From the NCBI RefSeq assembly GCF_017873175.1, contig NZ_JAGGJW010000005.1, positions 346,763 through 410,762 of the forward strand: a DNA stretch of 64,000 bases, read 5' to 3'. A model generated the notes under the pieces. That model was not told the DNA's origin and searched no databases. It was given only the letters and a program-made list of their open reading frames with translations. Below, piece by piece: positions 19,463-27,372 of the stretch (its first letter is position 1; each line of letters starts with the position of its first letter). This DNA is from Neorhizobium petrolearium (GTDB taxonomy: Bacteria > Pseudomonadota > Alphaproteobacteria > Rhizobiales > Rhizobiaceae). Position numbers and translations under genes: made by a program.

Positions 19463-20245
19463 TTAGAAGCGGTGAAGTCTCAGTCCCAACATCTTTTCCG
19501 AAATCACCACGACGATCAGCGTCAGCACGATCGAGCAGGTTGAGACGGCGGCCGCCTCCGGTGTGAAGTTGGTCCTGAGATAATCGAAGAGCTGGATCGG
19601 TAGCGTCGACGTTCCGACATTCTTCAGCATGAAGGAAATGGTGAAGATATCGAAGGAGATGATGAAGGCGAACAGGCACCCCCCGATGACGCCCGGCTTG
19701 ATAAGCGGCAGCATGATGCGCCGGAACCGCGTGAACCGTCCTGCGCCGAGGCTCTGTGCCGCCATGCTCCAGGAAGGATCGTAACTTTCCATCGAGGCCG
19801 AGACGTTGATGAAGACGAAGGGCAGCGTGATCAGGACATGGCCGATGATCATGCCGAACATGGTCTGCGTGCCGATGCCGATCGAATAGACGAAGAAGAG
19901 CAGCGCGATCGCCGTCAGCACTTCCGGCAGGAGCAGCGGCGCCAGCATGGCGATGCGCACCGCCTCCTTTAGCCGGCCGGAATACTGGACGTAGAATATC
20001 GCCGCCGTCGTGCCGATGATGCCTGAGATCACCATCGTGACGGCCGCGATCCACAGCGAGGTGCGGATCGCCCGCATGAACACCTCGTTGTTGAAGAAGA
20101 CCACGTACCAGCGGAAGGACAGGCCCTGCGGCGGGAAGGTGAGGAAAGCGCCGGCATTGAAAGAGGCGATGACAACGACCGCGATCGGCGTCAGCAGGAA
20201 GGCGTAGATGATCAGGCAATAGACGGTGAAGAAGGGTTTCGACAT
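19463..20245 (-). CDS. ABC transporter permease, PotC/spermidine-putrescine class
   Basis: Inner-membrane permease of 260 residues with six hydrophobic segments and an EAA loop (SLGAGRFTRFRRIMLPLIKP) near residue 165. It belongs to the PotC-like subunits of the polyamine/opine/iron group of importers. It follows its partner permease after 4 bases and is the last gene of the operon 24338-19463. Confidence 0.9.
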   Translation of the reverse strand: MSKPFFTVYCLIIYAFLLTPIAVVVIASFNAGAFLTFPPQGLSFRWYVVFFNNEVFMRAIRTSLWIAAVTMVISGIIGTTAAIFYVQYSGRLKEAVRIAMLAPLLLPEVLTAIALLFFVYSIGIGTQTMFGMIIGHVLITLPFVFINVSASMESYDPSWSMAAQSLGAGRFTRFRRIMLPLIKPGVIGGCLFAFIISFDIFTISFMLKNVGTSTLPIQLFDYLRTNFTPEAAAVSTCSIVLTLIVVVISEKMLGLRLHRF

Positions 20246-20249
20246 CGGT

Positions 20250-21107
20250 TCAGGCCTTCCACTTCATGACTGTCAGCCGCCCGAAGACCACCACGACGAT
20301 CGCGCCGGTCACCGACAGCATTAGCGCCAGCGCAGAGCCGAACGGCCACTGGAAGGTGTCGATCAAAGCGTCCACCACCGTCACGGCCATGGTCTTGACC
20401 CGCAAGCCGCCGATCAGCGACGGCGTCACATAGGCGCTGAGCGACAGCACGAAAACGAGGATCGAGCCGGCCTGGATGCCTGGCAGCGACAGCGGCAGGG
20501 TGATGCGCCGGAAGGCCGTAGCCTTCGAGGCTCCCAGCGAACGGGCCGCGGCTTCGAGCGACGGATCGATGCCCTGGATGGCGCTCATGATCGGCAGGAT
20601 CATGAAAGGCAGGAAGACATGCACCAGCGCGATGACGATACCAAGCGCGTTGTACATCAGCGGCAGCGGCCCGTCGATGATGCCCCAGCCCATCAGCGTG
20701 CGGTTGATGAGGCCGTTGTTTCCGAGCAGGATCGTCCAGCCGTAGCTGCGGATGACGATGCCGACAAGCAGCGGCGAAAGCACGAGGCCATAACCCATGG
20801 CCCGAAACGCCGAATTGCCGCGGGCAAGCTGCCAGGCCACCGGATAGCCGAGGATCAGGCATGCCAGCGTCGTCACGAAGCCGATCCAGAGCGTATTGGC
20901 CACCTGCTGGATATAAAAGATATCCGAGAAGAACTTGCCGTAGTTGACGAGTGTGAAGCCCGGCCCGTAAGGCGTCCCCTGCCCCGGCATGCGGAAGCTC
21001 ATCACCACGATATTGAGATAGGGCAGAACGAGAAAGACGCCGATAAGGATCGCGGCGGGTGCGATCAAAAGCAACGGCCCGAAGCGTTTCTTCGCAGCGA
21101 CGTTCAT
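20250..21107 (-). CDS. ABC transporter permease, PotB/spermidine-putrescine class
   Basis: Inner-membrane permease of 285 residues. An N-terminal anchor (about 12-32) is followed by five more hydrophobic segments, with the EAA loop SLGASKATAFRRITLPLSLP near residue 195. The ATG overlaps the ATPase stop by 4 bases (ATGA). With the PotC-class protein it forms the channel; the transported compound is unknown. Confidence 0.9.
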   Translation of the reverse strand: MNVAAKKRFGPLLLIAPAAILIGVFLVLPYLNIVVMSFRMPGQGTPYGPGFTLVNYGKFFSDIFYIQQVANTLWIGFVTTLACLILGYPVAWQLARGNSAFRAMGYGLVLSPLLVGIVIRSYGWTILLGNNGLINRTLMGWGIIDGPLPLMYNALGIVIALVHVFLPFMILPIMSAIQGIDPSLEAAARSLGASKATAFRRITLPLSLPGIQAGSILVFVLSLSAYVTPSLIGGLRVKTMAVTVVDALIDTFQWPFGSALALMLSVTGAIVVVVFGRLTVMKWKA

Positions 21108-22159
21108 GCTTCAGTCCCGCGTATTGGCCCAAGCGGCCAGAATCGGTCGACCGGTGCATGGATTAGCACCTCGTCGCCATCGGCAAACCGGGTGCGCGGA
21201 AAGGTCTGGACGTTGACGGTCGCGCCATCCGCAAGGTCCAGCCGGTAGTCGACAAGGCTTCCAGAATAATAGCTCGACCGGACCTTTGCCGGCACGCCGG
21301 ATGTGCCGGAGTTGACGGGCAGAAGCTCGACCGCTTCCGGCCTCAGCGCCAGCATGATCTCCGTGCCGTCGGCATAGGCGCCGGCAGCAGGCAAGTTCCC
21401 GAAGGGGGTCGAAATCGTTCCGCTGCCCACCTTGCCGCGGATGATGTTCACCTGGCCGACGAATTCAGCCACTTCCAGATTGGAGGGCCGCTCATAGATG
21501 TCCGACGGCGTGCCGATCTGCGCGATGCGCCCGCCGAACATCACGACGACGCGGTCCGACATGGTCATCGCCTCCGCCTGATCATGGGTGACGTAGACGG
21601 TGGTGATGCCGACGCGGCGTTGCAGGTCGCGGATGAAGACGCGCATCTCTTCGCGCAGCTTGGCATCCAGATTGGCGAGCGGTTCGTCGAGCAGGAGGAT
21701 CTTCGGTTCGATGACCAGTGCACGCGCAAGTGCCACGCGTTGCTGCTGGCCGCCGGAAAGCTGGCGCGGATAGCGTTCCGCGTAGCCCGCAAGCTGCACC
21801 ATGTCCAGGACCTTTGTGATGCGTTCGCGGATTTCCGCCTTGGAGATCTTCCGCATCTCCAGCCCGAAGGCGAGGTTCTTCTCCACTGTCATGTGCGGGA
21901 AAAGCGCGTAGTTCTGGAAGACCATGCCGATGTCACGCTTTTCGACCGGCACATGCACCACGTCGCGCCCGTCGAAACGGATCGCACCCTCGGTCGCATC
22001 CTCGAACCCGGCGATCATCTTCAGCGTCGTTGTCTTGCCGCAGCCGGAGGGGCCGAGCAGCGAGATGAATTCGCCTTCCGCGATCCTGATGGAAATGCCG
22101 TTGACCGCAGGCCCCTGCCCGTAGTCCTTGGTCAGCTTTTCGATGCTAACCTCTGTCAT
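21104..22159 (-). CDS. ABC transporter ATP-binding protein, PotA class
   Basis: Cytoplasmic ATPase of 351 residues with Walker A GPSGCGKTT near 37-45, signature LSGGQQQRVALARA near 135, Walker B ILLLDEPLANLDAKL, and a C-terminal TOBE domain (about 280-350). PotA-type ATPases serve polyamines, opines, ferric iron and 2-aminoethylphosphonate, so family alone does not name the substrate. It is separated from the binding-protein gene by an 87-base gap that contains a hairpin. Confidence 0.92.
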   Translation of the reverse strand: MTEVSIEKLTKDYGQGPAVNGISIRIAEGEFISLLGPSGCGKTTTLKMIAGFEDATEGAIRFDGRDVVHVPVEKRDIGMVFQNYALFPHMTVEKNLAFGLEMRKISKAEIRERITKVLDMVQLAGYAERYPRQLSGGQQQRVALARALVIEPKILLLDEPLANLDAKLREEMRVFIRDLQRRVGITTVYVTHDQAEAMTMSDRVVVMFGGRIAQIGTPSDIYERPSNLEVAEFVGQVNIIRGKVGSGTISTPFGNLPAAGAYADGTEIMLALRPEAVELLPVNSGTSGVPAKVRSSYYSGSLVDYRLDLADGATVNVQTFPRTRFADGDEVLIHAPVDRFWPLGPIRGTEA

Positions 22160-22198
22160 GAAACTTCACTTTCAATTCGCCAAGAAACCCGAAAAAGC

Positions 22199-22233
22199 CG
22201 ATCATGGCCCGCCACGGAGGCAAGCCATGATCG
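22199..22233 (-). promoter_or_regulatory. Intercistronic hairpin after binding-protein gene
   Basis: Perfect 10-base inverted repeat CGATCATGGC / GCCATGATCG with a 15-base loop, 13 bases past the binding-protein stop and before the PotA-class start. Proposed role: 3' mRNA stabilisation or partial termination. Confidence 0.55.
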
Positions 22234-22246
22234 CAGCGGGGGAAAA

Positions 22247-23284
22247 TCACTTGAGCGTCTTGGCCCAGCGCTCGGAAAGCTCGCCCTGCTTTTCGTTGAC
22301 GAAATTCCAGTCCCAGGTGAGGATCTTGTCCATGTCCGCACCGGAGATCGGCACATCGGCCTTGAGTTCTGCCGGGATCACCACCTTGGAATTGGTCGGC
22401 GAGATGAAAAATTCCTTGGCCATCATGCCCTGCACCTCCGGCGACAACAGGAAGTTGGCATAATGATAGGCCAGTTCCTTTTCGGGCGCGTTGGCGAGGA
22501 TGTTGATCGTCTGGTCGAACATGATCATGCCTTCCTCCGGAATGATGCAGTCGACCGGTAGCCCCTGCTTCTTCAGGCGGGCGATTTCACCGAAGTCAAA
22601 AGGAGCGACCACGATTTCGCCGGAGGCAAGGCCGGTGGAGAGGTTGAAATCGACCTGGATGACGGAGCCCAGCTTTTCGAGCGCGGCGAAGCCCGCGTCG
22701 ACGTCGTACTGGTCTTTGCCGAAGATCTTGGAGAACAGCAGGAGTTCCATCTTGCCGGCACTGTTGGCGAAATTGTAGAGGCCGATCCGCCCCTTGAATT
22801 CCGGATTGTTCCAGAGGTCCTTCCAGCTTTTCGGCGGCGTTTTCACAAGGTCGGTACGATAGCCGATGCCGATCGGCGATACGGCGCCGATCGCACCCCA
22901 GCCATCAGTCTTCTTGGCAAGCGGATAGAGGTCGGCATAGTTCGGCAGCTTGGAGAGGTCGAGTTTTTCGAAAAAGCCCTCCTTGCGCAGGCCCGATGCG
23001 AAAACCTCGTTGGTCATCACGATCGAATAGGGCGGCTTGGCGACGCCTGCGGCACGCAGGTTCGCGCCCCAGACACGGCCGTTGCCGACATCGAGCGTCA
23101 CGGCTGCGCCACTCTGCTTGGTGAAGGCCGGCGCCACGGTCGAGCGCCAGTATTGCTCCCAGACGCCGCCGAGCGTCGGCACGACCAGCGTTTTCGTTTG
23201 AGCCCGCGCGGGCAGGCCCATGAGGCCTGCCGCAGCGAGTACCCCCATTCCGGCAAGGGTTTGCCGTCTTGTCATATCCATCAT
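22247..23284 (-). CDS. Polyamine/opine-type extracellular solute-binding protein
   Basis: Periplasmic binding protein of 345 residues. A Tat-like signal (TRRQTLAGMGVLAAAGLMGL, cleavage near PARA at about 28) is followed by a PotD/AfuA-like body. The start is taken as ATG 23284; ATGs at 23281 and 23275 are also in frame. It is the second gene of the operon behind the oxygenase. Ligand unknown; the context (oxygenase in the same operon, nucleoside enzymes divergent) raises the possibility of a modified nucleoside or base rather than a polyamine. Confidence 0.9.
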   Translation of the reverse strand: MMDMTRRQTLAGMGVLAAAGLMGLPARAQTKTLVVPTLGGVWEQYWRSTVAPAFTKQSGAAVTLDVGNGRVWGANLRAAGVAKPPYSIVMTNEVFASGLRKEGFFEKLDLSKLPNYADLYPLAKKTDGWGAIGAVSPIGIGYRTDLVKTPPKSWKDLWNNPEFKGRIGLYNFANSAGKMELLLFSKIFGKDQYDVDAGFAALEKLGSVIQVDFNLSTGLASGEIVVAPFDFGEIARLKKQGLPVDCIIPEEGMIMFDQTINILANAPEKELAYHYANFLLSPEVQGMMAKEFFISPTNSKVVIPAELKADVPISGADMDKILTWDWNFVNEKQGELSERWAKTLK

Positions 23285-23363
23285 CTTGCAGTTCCCCTTG
23301 TTGCGATCATTGATCGATATGTGCCGGCGGTATTCCGCTTCTATGCACGCTTTTGGTCAGCGC

Positions 23364-24338
23364 TCAGCCTTTCGAAAAAGCCTGTTTCGTCTTGAGGTCG
23401 ATATATTCGCCATAGGTGATCGGCTGGTATTTCGCTCCGCCCTTGATGAAGGGCTTCAGGCATTCAATCACCGTATCCTTCGACGGATTAAGGAAGAACG
23501 GGATAGACTGCCGGCGCGCCGTGCCCTTGAACCCGCTGGGCGGATTGGCAACCCGGTGCGGCGTCGAGACCCATTCGTCATTTGTCCAGCGCATGAAGGC
23601 GTCGGCGATGTTAATGACATAGGCGCCTTCGATCGACGGGGCGTCCAGCCACTCGCCATTGCGGTTCCGCACCTGCAGGCCGCCCGGAGAGGCTTCGGAA
23701 CGCAGGATGGTCATGAACCCGTAATCGGTATGCACGCCGGCGCGCAGCTGGCCCGGCAACGGCGCTTCGCTCTGTTCCGGATAGTTGATGACGCGCAACG
23801 CCGAGAGATGGTTTTCGAAGGACGGTTCGAAATAATCCTGATCGAGCCCGATCGCCTGGCAGAAGATGCGGCGCATGTGCTTCGACAGCTTTTCCATTTC
23901 CTTGAAATAGCCGCGGAACGCCAGCTCCAGCCCCTCGGGCTTGTTTGGCCATATATCGCCCGGCAGATTCTCACCGAAATTCAGACTTTCCTTGTAATCG
24001 CCCGGCGTCTTCAATCCCAGCGTCGCAGCCAGTGCTTCCTCGGCGATCGGGGAGAAGGAGACGCCGCCGATCACGCCCGTGCCGCGGCCGATCGTCTTCT
24101 TCCACTCCTGCGGTTCGTCGAAGAAGGCCCTCGCAAGACTGTAAAGCCGCGAGGTCGCCTGCGTTGAAACGCCATGGCCCGTGACGAGAAAGAAGCCGGT
24201 ATCGCGGCAGGCAGCCTCAATGGCTTTCACCACGCCCGCAGCACCCACCTCGTTTCGGATGAAGGGGCCGACGTCGATGACCGGAATGCCGGGTGCGGCA
24301 TCGCCGGACGATACGGGATTGGCACCTGAAACGGACAT
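23364..24338 (-). CDS. 2-oxoglutarate/Fe(II)-dependent oxygenase, isopenicillin-N-synthase-like
   Basis: Cytoplasmic non-haem iron oxygenase of 324 residues. The iron ligands are H203, D205 (VHTDYG) and H261 (STPHRV), and the 2-oxoglutarate or substrate carboxylate contact is R276-x-S278. The N-terminal DIOX_N half contains GFFLVTGHGV at about 48-57. It is the first gene of the importer operon and therefore probably acts on the imported compound, for instance by hydroxylation or demethylation. Its promoter region is shared with the divergent pseudouridine genes. No ORF-specific clue to substrate is visible. Confidence 0.88.
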   Translation of the reverse strand: MSVSGANPVSSGDAAPGIPVIDVGPFIRNEVGAAGVVKAIEAACRDTGFFLVTGHGVSTQATSRLYSLARAFFDEPQEWKKTIGRGTGVIGGVSFSPIAEEALAATLGLKTPGDYKESLNFGENLPGDIWPNKPEGLELAFRGYFKEMEKLSKHMRRIFCQAIGLDQDYFEPSFENHLSALRVINYPEQSEAPLPGQLRAGVHTDYGFMTILRSEASPGGLQVRNRNGEWLDAPSIEGAYVINIADAFMRWTNDEWVSTPHRVANPPSGFKGTARRQSIPFFLNPSKDTVIECLKPFIKGGAKYQPITYGEYIDLKTKQAFSKG

Positions 24339-24356
24339 GGCCTTCCTCCATCAACG

Positions 24357-24389
24357 CATCTGACAAACAGATGTTGACAAAAACATCTG
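24357..24389. promoter_or_regulatory. CATCTG/CAGATG inverted-repeat cluster in divergent promoter
   Basis: Three half-sites in 33 bases: CATCTG (24357-24362), CAGATG (24368-24373) and CATCTG (24384-24389). The first two form a perfect palindrome with a 5-base spacer and the last two a 7-base inverted repeat. A TTGACA hexamer (24374-24379) lies between them and could be the -35 of the rightward promoter. It sits between the oxygenase (-) and HTH-kinase (+) genes; the kinase's own DNA-binding domain is the obvious candidate ligand. Confidence 0.45.
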
Positions 24390-24441
24390 TTGTTGTCCAT
24401 ATCAAAAATAACGAAGTTTCAAGACGGCACTCGCCGCAAGG

Positions 24442-25563
24442 ATGATGTACGAGATGGATGATCTCGCTCCGCAGGAAGCGGCCGTTCTGTCGATCATCAA
24501 GGACAACCCGTTCGCGGGGCAGCAGGAGATCGCCACCCAGCTCGGGCTGGCGCGCTCGACGGTCGCTGCGCACATCGTCCAGCTCATGCAGAAGGGTTAT
24601 ATCCTTGGTCGTGGCTATGTAATGCCGGCCGAAACGCGCGCGGTGTGCATCGGCGGCGCAGTGCTCGACCGCAAATACCGCGCCAAGGCGGATCTCGTTT
24701 TCGAAACCTCCAATCCGGTCGACGGCATTCGCTCCATGGGCGGTGTCGCCCGCAACGTGGCGGAAAATCTCGCTCTCCTTGGCACCACGACGAGCTTCGT
24801 TTCCATCGTCGGCGACGACGAGGGCGGAAGGGCGCTTTTGAAACACATGCGCGACCGCGGCATCGATGTCAGCCAAATGGTCACCACGACCGAGCGACCG
24901 ACTGCGGAATACGCCGCGATCCTCGATCTGAAGGGTGACCTGGTGCTAGGCATCGCCGACATGGGCATTTTCGACCTGCTGCTGCCGCCGCATTTCGAGC
25001 GCATCTGGCCGCATCTCGCTGCCGCGAGCTGGGTCTTCTGCGACTGCAACCTCCCGGACGAGACAATTGCCGCCTTGATCGCCAAGCGCCAGGGTGCCCG
25101 CTTCAAGCTGGCGATCGACGCAGTTTCAACGCCAAAGGCTGCTCGCCTGCCGAAAGACCTTTCCGGCATCGATCTGCTGTTCATGAACATCGACGAGGCG
25201 AACGCTGTCCTGCATCGCAAGGCACATGAGACGATCGAGGACGCCAGAGAAGCAGCCCTTGCCCTGCAGGAGGCCGGCGCCCGCGAAGCGGTCGTCACCA
25301 TGGGAGCGCGCGGCATCGCCGTCGCCGGCACCGAAGGCGCCCGCACCTTCCCGGCCGTCCAGGCAAGGCCCGTTGACATTACCGGAGCAGGCGACGCGAT
25401 GATTGCCGGCACGCTTCACCGCATCCTGCACGGCGAAGACATCTATACGGCGGCACGCACCGGCGCGCTGCTTGGCACGCTGACCACCGAAACCCCCGCC
25501 AGCGTCCACACTGAATTGTCTGAACGCTTCCTGGAAGCCAATATGCACCGTCTCGCCGGATAG
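24442..25563 (+). CDS. psuK: Pseudouridine kinase-like PfkB protein with N-terminal winged HTH
   Basis: Carbohydrate kinase of the PfkB family, 373 residues, expected to phosphorylate pseudouridine to pseudouridine 5'-phosphate in the cytoplasm. Residues about 8-58 form a MarR-like winged helix (QQEIATQLGLARSTVAAHIV), and the kinase body starts near 65. The GAGD anion-hole motif with catalytic Asp is at about 315-318 (DITGAGDA). It is followed 37 bases later by the PsuG gene, the usual partner, which supports the substrate assignment. HTH-PfkB proteins of this type are known, but the regulatory role of the HTH is not established from sequence. It stands divergent to the oxygenase-importer operon. 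Confidence 0.88.
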   Translation: MMYEMDDLAPQEAAVLSIIKDNPFAGQQEIATQLGLARSTVAAHIVQLMQKGYILGRGYVMPAETRAVCIGGAVLDRKYRAKADLVFETSNPVDGIRSMGGVARNVAENLALLGTTTSFVSIVGDDEGGRALLKHMRDRGIDVSQMVTTTERPTAEYAAILDLKGDLVLGIADMGIFDLLLPPHFERIWPHLAAASWVFCDCNLPDETIAALIAKRQGARFKLAIDAVSTPKAARLPKDLSGIDLLFMNIDEANAVLHRKAHETIEDAREAALALQEAGAREAVVTMGARGIAVAGTEGARTFPAVQARPVDITGAGDAMIAGTLHRILHGEDIYTAARTGALLGTLTTETPASVHTELSERFLEANMHRLAG

Positions 25564-25600
25564 GCGGCCGGTCGAAAACACCATTCGAGGAATACCCGCA

Positions 25601-26530
25601 ATGACCCTTCTGAAACCGAAGCTGAGCCGTGAAGTCGCCGAGACGATCGCTGCCGGCGGTCCTGTCGTCGCGCTGGAATCGACCATCATCACCCATGGCA
25701 TGCCTTACCCCGCCAATCTCGAAACGGCGCTTGGCGTCGAGGCGGTGATCCGCGAGAACGGCGCGGTGCCTGCGACGATCGCTGTGATAAATGGCGAACT
25801 GCGCGTCGGTCTCGAACGCCACGAGCTCGATGCACTCGCCCAGGCCAAGGACGTAGTAAAGGCTTCCGGCCGTGATCTTGCCGTCGCCATGGTCAAGAAG
25901 CAGTCGGCCGGCACCACCGTATCAGCCACCATGCTGCTCGCCGATCTCGCCGGCATCGACATCTTCGCGACCGGCGGCGTCGGCGGCGTGCATCGCGGCG
26001 CCGAGCAGACCTTCGACATTTCCGCCGACCTCACCGAGCTCGGCCGCACCAGGACTGCCGTCGTCTGCGCCGGCGTAAAGTCGATCCTCGATATCGCCAA
26101 GACGCTCGAATATCTGGAGACCCAGCGTGTGCCGGTCATCGCCTACGGCACCGAGGATTTCCCCGCCTTCTTCACCCGCAAAAGCGGCTACAAGGCCGAC
26201 CATCGGCTCGACACGCCGGAAGAGATCGCCCAAGCCATGTCGCTGCACCACAAGCTCGGCACCGGCACCGGCTTGCTGATTGCCAATCCAATCCCGGAAG
26301 CCGCCGCACTGACGCCGGAATTCATCGACGGCACGATCGCCGATGCGGTGCGCGAAGCGGATGAAAGAGGCATCGGACGCAAGGAACTGACGCCCTTCCT
26401 GCTTGCCCGCATCAACGAACTTTCGAAGGGCGAAAGCCTGAAGGCGAATATCGAGCTGGTGAAGAACAATGCCCGGCTCGCTGCAAAGATGGCCGTCGCC
26501 TATGCGGCTTTAAAGAAATCCGGCAAATAG
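25601..26530 (+). CDS. psuG: Pseudouridine-5'-phosphate glycosidase
   Basis: Cleaves the C-glycosidic bond of pseudouridine 5'-phosphate to uracil and ribose 5-phosphate (reversible in vitro). The 309-residue length matches the family. Conserved blocks include ALESTIITHGMPYP at about 24-37, KKQSAGTTVSATM near 100 and FATGGVGGVHRGAE near 126. It is preceded by the kinase that supplies its substrate and followed 22 bases later by an enoyl-CoA hydratase gene, so it sits inside a longer catabolic operon than the minimal psuK-psuG pair. Confidence 0.95.
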   Translation: MTLLKPKLSREVAETIAAGGPVVALESTIITHGMPYPANLETALGVEAVIRENGAVPATIAVINGELRVGLERHELDALAQAKDVVKASGRDLAVAMVKKQSAGTTVSATMLLADLAGIDIFATGGVGGVHRGAEQTFDISADLTELGRTRTAVVCAGVKSILDIAKTLEYLETQRVPVIAYGTEDFPAFFTRKSGYKADHRLDTPEEIAQAMSLHHKLGTGTGLLIANPIPEAAALTPEFIDGTIADAVREADERGIGRKELTPFLLARINELSKGESLKANIELVKNNARLAAKMAVAYAALKKSGK

Positions 26531-26552
26531 TTCAAAAATAAGGGGAACTTCC

Positions 26553-27362
26553 ATGAGCTACGAGACGATCCTGTACGAGAAGGATTTGACCGACAAGTTC
26601 GCGACGATCACCATCAATCGCCCCGACAAGATGAACGCGATGAACAAGACGGTGATCCGCGAGATCGACGCGGCACTGAAGAGTGCCGTCGATGACCCCG
26701 ACGTCAACGCTCTGGTCATTACCGGCGCCGGCCGCGCCTTCTCATCCGGTTATGACCTGCAGGGCGGCGATTTCGATGTGGACATCGACTTCTGGCGCGA
26801 GGACATGACCGAAAACGCCGAGGCACTGCTCAACATCTGGCGCGCCCCGATCCCGGTCATCGCCTCGGTCAATGGCTACGCGCTGGCCGGCGCGCTCGAA
26901 CTGATGATGTCCTGCGACCTCGCCATCGCCGCCGACACGGCAAAATTCGGCGAACCGGAAGTGCGCCATAATTCCGGCCCACCGGCCCTGATGATGCCCT
27001 GGCTGCTTGCCACCCGTGACGTGCGCTGGCTGATGTTCACCGGCGACATGGTGGATGCCGAAGAAGCGCTGCGCATGCACCTCATCAACAAGGTCGTGCC
27101 GGCCGATCAGCTGAAGGAAAAGACCGAGAACCTGGCCCGCAAGCTCGCCCGCATGCCGGTGCCGGCGCTGAAATACACCAAGGCCTCCATCAACAACCAG
27201 CAGATGGTCGCGGGTCTCATGCCGTCCTTCCAGTACAATATCGAGGCGATCGCCGCGCTGCATGTGACCAAGCAGGGCCGCGAATGGATGGCGAATCTCG
27301 CCAAGATGTCGCTAAAGGAATACCTCGCCTTCCGCGACAATCCCTTCAAGGGCCTCGACTGA
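26553..27362 (+). CDS. Enoyl-CoA hydratase/isomerase family protein
   Basis: Crotonase-fold protein of 269 residues. The oxyanion-hole region AGRAFSSGYDL is near 65-75, and both glutamates expected of a hydratase are present: one in GALEL (about 112) and one in FGEPEV (about 133). So a hydratase is more likely than an isomerase or thioesterase. It follows psuG by 22 bases and precedes the acyl-CoA synthetase by 10, suggesting one transcript. An acyl-CoA such as acryloyl- or 3-hydroxypropionyl-CoA would connect it with the AcuI-type reductase at 35079-36077; that link is inference. Confidence 0.88.
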   Translation: MSYETILYEKDLTDKFATITINRPDKMNAMNKTVIREIDAALKSAVDDPDVNALVITGAGRAFSSGYDLQGGDFDVDIDFWREDMTENAEALLNIWRAPIPVIASVNGYALAGALELMMSCDLAIAADTAKFGEPEVRHNSGPPALMMPWLLATRDVRWLMFTGDMVDAEEALRMHLINKVVPADQLKEKTENLARKLARMPVPALKYTKASINNQQMVAGLMPSFQYNIEAIAALHVTKQGREWMANLAKMSLKEYLAFRDNPFKGLD

Positions 27363-27372
27363 GGCCGCGCCG

